Part shown: positions 1 through 5,100 of the stretch, in pieces | How the letters are laid out: each line of letters opens with the position of its first letter | How positions within the stretch are numbered: the first letter of the stretch is position 1 | Origin: DATLAN01 sp035527455 | Lineage (GTDB): Bacteria > Planctomycetota > Planctomycetia > Pirellulales > Thermoguttaceae | DNA length: 6,284 nucleotides | Direction: 5' to 3' | NCBI GenBank assembly: GCA_035527455.1 | Contig: DATLAN010000686.1 | Location: 1-6,284, forward strand | The notes under the pieces: generated by a model | The model's database searches: none | Told to the model about the DNA's origin: nothing | Seen by the model: only the letters and a program-made list of their open reading frames with translations | Translations under genes and position numbers: made by a program

Positions 1-207
1 GGTGTGCGAATCCGTTCGGCAGCATGGCAATCCGCCCTGTTTCGAGTTGTGGGCGGCCGTCCCATCCAGCAAGGTGCTGTGAGCTAGGAATGGGCTCAAA
101 ACCCACCCCGTGAGTTTACCAACTTCTGAAAACCTTGCAAGCACCTTCTGCGAAGAATCTTCGGATTTCCGGACCCGAAACCCGAATGGGGGGATGGCGA
201 CCGGGCC
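1..207. other. Left-edge region without a supported gene
   Basis: No complete coding region is supported here. All three plus-strand frames are open from the edge and stop early (82, 87 and 113), so the last 20-odd codons of a rightward gene could lie in bases 1-82. The frame stopping at 82 has the most GC-rich third positions, but I recognise no protein in it. On the minus strand this is the region downstream of the hydrolase stop. It holds a short hairpin, CGAAG-AAT-CTTCG (151-163), without a following T-tract on either strand, and a short tandem repeat of CCCGAA (175-186). Neither is a convincing terminator. Confidence 0.4.
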
Positions 208-1311
208 CTATAGTTGCGCGAGCCACTCGTAGATCGCTCGCTCGGCTTCCGGCGGGACGCTGTGGCCCTTCTTGTGGTTGAAGAGTCCCACGCGAGCGGT
301 CGGGCCGTAGAGCTTGTAGACCGGCAGCACGGCCTCGATGAACGGCCAACTGTGGTCGCCGTCGGACCGGTCGCCGCCGAGCAGCAGGAATGCGCGGGGA
401 GCGACCAGCGCCAGCAGCTCGTGGTGTTCGTGGGCGAACGTCTCGCGGCGGATCTCTTCGCCGAGATACCAGGGGGCGTCCCAGTTGCAGAAGCGCGTGC
501 CGATCCCTCCCTCGCTGCTGGCGGTGACCTTCACGCGCTCGTCCAACGCCGCCAGATAGAGCACCTCCTTCGCGCCGAGCGAATGGCCGACCGCGCCCAG
601 GCGATCCGGATCGATCTCGGACATGCCCGCAAGAATGTCGACGGCCACCTGGGCGTCGTAGAGCATCTTGGCCATTCCCTTCGAGCCGGGATGCCGGGCC
701 TGCAACCGGTCGACCTGCTGTCGGTCGAAGGCTTCCCCGTCGGTCACCCAGAGAAAATTCCGTGGGCAAAACGCGACGCAACCGCGCCGCGCCAGTTTCA
801 GCCCGAAGGCCTTCTCCGGAAGTCCCTCGACGCCGGCCGGCTGGCGGATGGTGTGATTGACCGTCGAGTGCAATACGACCACGCCGGGGCAACGTGCCTG
901 CCGATCGATCGGCTTCAACAGGTAGGCGTCGCAGGGCACGTCCGGCTCGACCTCGTAGCGTACCAGTTGCCGCACCACGCCGTCGTTGCGGTCTTCGGCC
1001 AACACATGCAACGGCGGCGGCCCCTTCCGGTCGATGGCCAGCGGTTTGAGGAAGTCGAGCCACCATCGACGGATCTGCCGGCGCTTCTCCTGCCATCCGG
1101 CCAGGGTGGTGATCGGCCGGCCCTGGTCATCGACCAACAACGGGGACAGCCGCGGAGCGTGTTCCGGCAGGACCTTCGGCACTCGCTGCACGTCGGCAAG
1201 CCAGGGGACTTCCGTGGTTTGCTTCTCCGCCGCTTGCAGCCACGTCGGCAGCGCACAGGCCGCCAGCGACGAGGCGACGAACTGCCGGCGGGACAAAGGT
1301 AGACGTGTCAT
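208..1311 (-). CDS. Tat-exported alpha/beta hydrolase, dienelactone hydrolase / acetyl xylan esterase-like
   Basis: Predicted 367-residue secreted serine hydrolase, probably an esterase acting on ester-linked groups of extracellular polymers or small esters; the substrate cannot be read from the sequence. Residues 7-11 are SRRQF, followed by a hydrophobic stretch and LQAA near residue 27, which is a Tat-type signal peptide with a likely cleavage site. The alpha/beta-hydrolase core starts near residue 140 (PGVVVLHS). The nucleophile elbow GHSLG gives Ser244. The likely acid is Asp314 in LLLGGD, and the likely base is His350 in KKGHSVP, so a complete triad appears present. Overall pattern and size resemble the Abhydrolase_7 / dienelactone hydrolase families common in Planctomycetes. 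The ATG at 1311 is preferred over the in-frame TTG at 1401 because GAGGAG lies 7 bases upstream and the Tat motif then falls at the N-terminus. It is transcribed divergently from the thioesterase. Class is confident, substrate is not. Confidence 0.88.
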   Translation of the reverse strand: MTRLPLSRRQFVASSLAACALPTWLQAAEKQTTEVPWLADVQRVPKVLPEHAPRLSPLLVDDQGRPITTLAGWQEKRRQIRRWWLDFLKPLAIDRKGPPPLHVLAEDRNDGVVRQLVRYEVEPDVPCDAYLLKPIDRQARCPGVVVLHSTVNHTIRQPAGVEGLPEKAFGLKLARRGCVAFCPRNFLWVTDGEAFDRQQVDRLQARHPGSKGMAKMLYDAQVAVDILAGMSEIDPDRLGAVGHSLGAKEVLYLAALDERVKVTASSEGGIGTRFCNWDAPWYLGEEIRRETFAHEHHELLALVAPRAFLLLGGDRSDGDHSWPFIEAVLPVYKLYGPTARVGLFNHKKGHSVPPEAERAIYEWLAQL

Positions 1312-1318
1312 GGCGAAT

Positions 1319-1324
1319 CTCCTC
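1319..1324 (-). promoter_or_regulatory. Shine-Dalgarno site of the alpha/beta hydrolase
   Basis: On the minus strand the bases read GAGGAG, separated by 7 bases from the ATG at 1311. This strong ribosome binding site decides the start and excludes the upstream TTG, which would add a 30-residue basic extension before the Tat signal. Confidence 0.75.
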
Positions 1325-1371
1325 GAAGAGCTTCTCTTGCCAGCCCGCGATGGTGCCGTCCGATCGGATCC

Positions 1372-1401
1372 ATTCTTGTCGCGCGGCCGGGGCAAAGTCA
1401 A
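1372..1401 (-). promoter_or_regulatory. Candidate sigma70-type promoter for the hydrolase
   Basis: Reading leftward, TTGACT (1401-1396) is followed after 18 bases by AAGAAT (1377-1372). These match the housekeeping consensus at 5 of 6 and 4 of 6 positions, and would place transcription start about 55 bases before the ATG. The match was made by eye in a GC-rich region and the spacer is slightly long, so it is only a candidate. Confidence 0.3.
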
Positions 1402-1406
1402 GCTGC

Positions 1407-1435
1407 TTTACCGGTGATTCGCGGTCGGTTATGAT
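1407..1435 (+). promoter_or_regulatory. Candidate sigma70-type promoter for the thioesterase
   Basis: TTTACC (1407-1412) is followed, after exactly 17 bases, by TATGAT (1430-1435). These match the -35 and -10 consensus at 4 of 6 and 5 of 6 positions. Start of transcription would be near 1442, giving a leader of about 97 bases. Its -35 box lies only 5 bases from the -35 candidate of the divergent hydrolase. Confidence 0.35.
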
Positions 1436-1529
1436 GGTACATGAGTTAGCGATTGGCCATCACGGGCACTGAGATCTCGGCAATCGAATCGACATGACCG
1501 GATGCGATCGTGAAACGCAAGCGGAACAC

Positions 1530-1533
1530 GGAG
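1530..1533 (+). promoter_or_regulatory. Shine-Dalgarno site of the thioesterase
   Basis: GGAG lies 5 bases before the ATG at 1539. The alternative in-frame ATG at 1494 has no purine-rich site before it, so this short motif decides the start and removes a 15-residue N-terminal extension unlike the hotdog fold. Confidence 0.5.
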
Positions 1534-1538
1534 CCGAG

Positions 1539-1952
1539 ATGCCCGAGATCTACGAATATTTCCACACGGTGGGCGAAGACGAAATCGACGACCTGGACCA
1601 CGCCAACAACGTGGCCTACGTGCAGTGGATGCAGTCGGCGGCGGTGGCCCATTCGGCGGCGCAAGGTTGGCCGGCCGAGAAGTACCGCCGACTCGGTTTC
1701 GTTTGGGTGGCCCGTTCGCATACGATCGAATACCACCGGCCGGCGCGGGCGGGCGACCGGGTGATCGTGCGGACTTGGGTGGCCACCATGAAGAAAGTCA
1801 CCTCGGTCCGCCGCTATCGCATGCTGCGAGAAACCGACGGGGAGCTGTTGGCCACGGCCGAGACGAAGTGGGCGTTCGTCGATCTGGCCACCGGACAGCC
1901 CGCCCGGATTCCCGCGGAAATCGCCCGATCGTTCGCGGTCGTCGAGCACTGA
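1539..1952 (+). CDS. Hotdog-fold acyl-CoA thioesterase (4HBT / YbgC-FadM type)
   Basis: Predicted 137-residue cytoplasmic thioesterase that would hydrolyse an acyl-CoA or related thioester. Its length is typical of single-domain 4HBT-family hotdog proteins. Residues 17-27 contain the diagnostic signature DDLDHANNVAY, which matches the family pattern of an active-site Asp followed by a (G/D)H-x-NN-x-x-Y segment on the central helix. Asp18 is the probable catalytic residue by comparison with 4-hydroxybenzoyl-CoA thioesterase. The later strands SHTIEYHRPARAGD and TWVATMKKVTSVRRYRM also follow the family. There is no signal peptide or membrane segment. The start at 1539 is chosen for its ribosome binding site and because homologues usually begin shortly before a (Y/F)xxxxxV strand like EYFHTV. 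It is divergent from the hydrolase and convergent with the giant protease gene, so no operon partner indicates the acyl substrate. Family assignment is strong; the natural substrate is unknown. Confidence 0.87.
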   Translation: MPEIYEYFHTVGEDEIDDLDHANNVAYVQWMQSAAVAHSAAQGWPAEKYRRLGFVWVARSHTIEYHRPARAGDRVIVRTWVATMKKVTSVRRYRMLRETDGELLATAETKWAFVDLATGQPARIPAEIARSFAVVEH

Positions 1953-1954
1953 AG

Positions 1955-1980
1955 GCCGTCAGCAGCCGTCTTGCTGCGGC
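1955..1980 (+). terminator. Hairpin just after the thioesterase stop
   Basis: Three bases past the thioesterase stop, GCCG-T-CAGCA (1955-1964) pairs with TGCTG-CGGC (1972-1980) around the 7-base loop GCCGTCT. This gives a 9-bp stem with one bulged T. There is no T-tract afterwards, so it is not a classical intrinsic terminator. It may protect the mRNA 3' end or assist termination, and its position is the main argument. Confidence 0.4.
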
Positions 1981-1991
1981 GAGACGAGCGG

Positions 1992-2130
1992 GTAGGCCGG
2001 AACGAGCAACTGGAACGGCTGCCGGAACTTCGGTCGCCGGACACGCGTTGGTTCGGCGACAAGCTGCTGGCACGTTATCACCCAGTTGCGATGTTCCGGC
2101 AGGTGTTTCGGCGACCTTGTTCCGGCCTAC
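1992..2130. repeat. Palindromic, REP-like inverted-repeat cluster between convergent genes
   Basis: Four copies of the core GCCGGAAC occur: two forward (1996-2003, 2021-2028) and two inverted (2093-2100, 2119-2126). The outer pair forms a perfect 12-bp inverted repeat, GTAGGCCGGAAC (1992-2003) with GTTCCGGCCTAC (2119-2130). The inner pair is 10 bp, CTGCCGGAAC (2019-2028) with GTTCCGGCAG (2093-2102). A competing fold pairs 1996-2013 with 2082-2100 as two 8-bp stems split by a small internal loop. Bases 2033-2041 and 2052-2060 form a central 9-bp hairpin with one G-T pair. The outer end GTAGGCCGGA resembles the start of many bacterial REP/BIME elements. It could be a bidirectional terminator, a REP-like element or a decayed small transposon remnant. 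Confidence 0.6.
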
Positions 2131-2135
2131 TTGAG

Positions 2136-5100
2136 CTACCAAAAAGCCGCGAGAAACACGTCGTCGATAATCCTCCTGGCCACGGTACTTTCTCGAGATT
2201 CCCGACCTTTCGCCGTCAACGGCTCGATATCGCGGAGCCAAGCCGTGCCGGCCGGCGTATCGTCCGACTCGATGAGATCTTCTGCAAACCAACCGGCGGG
2301 TACCAGTGCAGCGGCGCTTGCCTCGGTACCTGGCCCCTCAGCTGCTTGTGCCGGACCGCCGTATCCTTGTCCGGACAGGTTGATCAGCTTCAACGTGGAT
2401 TGGAAGCCGGTCGGGTTGTTTCGGGCCAAGAGCACGTCGGTCGCATTCACGCGCGCATCCCGGTTGTAGTCGCAGAAGAAATCGATCGGGGCGGGGTTGA
2501 TGAGGCTTCGGGGGTTGTTGCGGGCCAGGAGCATGTCGATGACCGTGACCTGGGCGTTGGTTGGCGAGTTGCCCGCCTCGCCGACGGCGTTGCCGAAATA
2601 GAAGACGTCGCTGCGATCCAGCCCGAGGTTCCCCGCCAGAACGGTTACCTCAAGCCACTGGTTTTTGACCGCTCCGTCCTCGAAGAGGATCGTTACGCGA
2701 TCCGACCCGCCCGTGCCGGCGCCTTCGCGCACGGCGACGCTGCCGGGTCCGGAGATCGGCGTCCACGTCGCGGGGTCGTTGTTGTTTCCGACCTTGAAAA
2801 GGAAGTCGGCGGCCGTGGGGGTTCGGGTGGCATGAGCGACATCGACCATGATGCCGTTGATGCCGCGGGAGAAGCTCGTGTAATGGGCGAACGCGGCACT
2901 CTCGCCCGGCAGCAGGGCCTCCTTGTCGACGGCGACGGCGTCGTCGTCGGCCGCGTTGGCCTCGGCGTCGTTTCCGTCGAAGGCGGAACGGTTGTAGAAG
3001 ACGTGGCGGTCGGCGATTTTCGTCTCCGGGCGGTTGCCGAAATCAACGTCTTCGATGACCTCTCCCTGCGCGAGAACAACCGAATGGGCACGGCTCATGG
3101 CAGCCAGCCGTAAGATCTCCTCGCCCAGCGCGAAGGCGTCGACTCGCGGGAAATCGGCGTCCGTGTTCACCACGTTGTCGTCCTCGTCATCCCCGTCGTG
3201 GATGACGGCGCCCGTTTGACGCAGCAACGAGATGAATTCGTCGGTGGTCAAGCGCCGGCCCAATTCCCGCACGGCCAATTGCTGGGCCAGCGCGGCGATA
3301 CCCGCCACGTGCGGTGCGGCCGCGCTGGTGCCATCCGTGGTGGCCCTTGCGGGAGTATCCTTTCCGGCCCCGGTGACCTTGCCGCTGGGGGCGAACACGG
3401 TGGTCATGGTCTCGTGGCGTTGCGAGTAGGGCGCGATGCGATCGGCCGCGGTCGTGTTGGCCACCGCGCCGCTGCCGTAACTCCGACGTCCGTAATCGGC
3501 GACGTAGACCCCTCCGACCGAGAGGCTGTGGGCATCGGCCGCCGGGTAGGACTCGCCCTGAGCGCTGTCGTACGTATAGAAGGCGTTGCCGGCGGCGGAA
3601 ACCACGATCACGTTCATGGCCGCCAGTTGTGCCAGCTCGTCGCCGATTCCATAGGGATTCACGAAAGTGGTGAAATTCTCGCCGTCGGTAAACGACATGT
3701 TGACGCTGGCGATGTTGTACTCGGCCGCGTGGTCGATGACCCATTGCAGGGCGCTCTCGACGTAGGCGAAACTACTGTCGCCCGAATCGGGAAAGATCTT
3801 GAAGAAGATGATATCCGCACCCGGTGCCATGCCCGTATACGTCGCGTCCCCCGAGGCGGCGATACTGGCGATGGTCGATCCATGGGCCCACTTCGTATCG
3901 CTGGCGTCGCCGTCGTTGTCGGCGTAGTCCCACTGGTAAACGATCCGATCGGCCACGCCGTCGCCGTCTTGATCGGGGCCGAAGAACGGGTGATCCACGG
4001 CGATTCCCGTATCCAGAATCACCGTGGCGAACCCGCTGCCGTCGATTCCCGCAAACCGTGGATCGGCACGAAACAGGTCGATGCCGACCAACGATCCGGA
4101 GACGTTCGTTTCGGGCAGGAGATCGGAATCCCCGCCGGCCGGGACGGGTTGGGAAGCCACGTAAACGGGCGCATCGGAAGCGGTGGTGGTGATCTCCAGG
4201 CGCGGTTCGGCTGCCCGCTCCCCGAGAGGATTGTCCCGGGGATAGGTCTGCACCCAGTCGTCTCGCGCCACTTCGGCCACGGTGTAGGTTCCCGGCAGCA
4301 GGCCGGTGAAGGCATATTCCCCATTAACGTCGGTCAGCGTGGTGGGTTCGCCGGCGTCCCATCGGCCGTTGAGGTTCTCGTCCAGATAGATCTGCCAGCC
4401 TTCGAGGCCCTCTTCTTCGGGATCCCAGACGCCGTCTCCGTCGCGGTCGAGAAACTTGCCGCCGCGGATCTCGCTGTAGAACCGCAGCGCGTCGAAGGTG
4501 TCGCTCGAACCGACGTGTCCGTTGCCGTCGTCGGCCTGCAAGTAGACGTCGCCGAGCACGTCCGGCACGTACACGTCGCCGGTCCATACGCCGTCGGTGA
4601 AACTCGCCGTTACCGCAGGCGTCACGGCGACCGGCGTCGATTCGCCGGGGAAGGGAACGCTCAGGCCCGTGTTCTGCACACCCATACTTTCCGGCGGCGC
4701 CCAAGAGAAATCGGCCGCGGAGTTCCGGTCTTCATTGCCCTGGCGCTGGATCGAGTCGGTTCCGATCAGCGGGACGCCGTCGCCGGTGAATTGGTCGCCG
4801 GGGGTGAGGTTGTGGCCGTCGATCACGGCGTTCATTTCGGCCAGATCGGAAGCCGTCCATCCCCAGGCCACGAAATCGACGATCTCGCGGGCGTCGTCGA
4901 GGATGACCGCCCAACCGGGATTCCCGGCGCCCCAGTGGATGTTCCCCTGCCAGTAATTCGGCCCTTCGTCGTCGGTTCGGTGGAGGACGTCGCCCGCGGG
5001 AATGCTCGGCGGCAAGGACCAGGTCAGGGCGTTGGCGACGTTGACGTCATCGTAATCGTCACTGACCGCAACGATCCAACCCGAGGTGTCGATCTCACGG

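Noticed and set aside
2..82. Possible 3' end of a rightward gene at the left edge
   Set aside because: Only about 26 codons are visible, no family is recognisable, and other frames are also open, so it cannot be called.
151..163. Intrinsic terminator for the hydrolase gene (CGAAG-AAT-CTTCG)
   Set aside because: The stem is only 5 bp, it lies 45 bases past the stop, and no T-tract follows in the direction of transcription.
116..1096. A 326-codon minus-strand frame overlapping the hydrolase
   Set aside because: The translation is Arg/Gly/Pro-rich, typical of a shifted frame in GC-rich DNA; the hydrolase in the neighbouring frame explains the region.
214..1302. A 362-codon open frame on the plus strand, almost exactly opposite the alpha/beta hydrolase
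   Set aside because: It is antisense to a gene with a complete catalytic motif set and signal peptide; its translation shows no recognisable motif, and long antisense frames are expected at high GC.
1971..3113. A 380-codon open frame on the plus strand opposite the dockerin end of the giant gene
   Set aside because: Its translation lacks recognisable motifs and overlaps a clearly real dockerin and pre-dockerin coding region; it also runs through the palindromic intergenic element.
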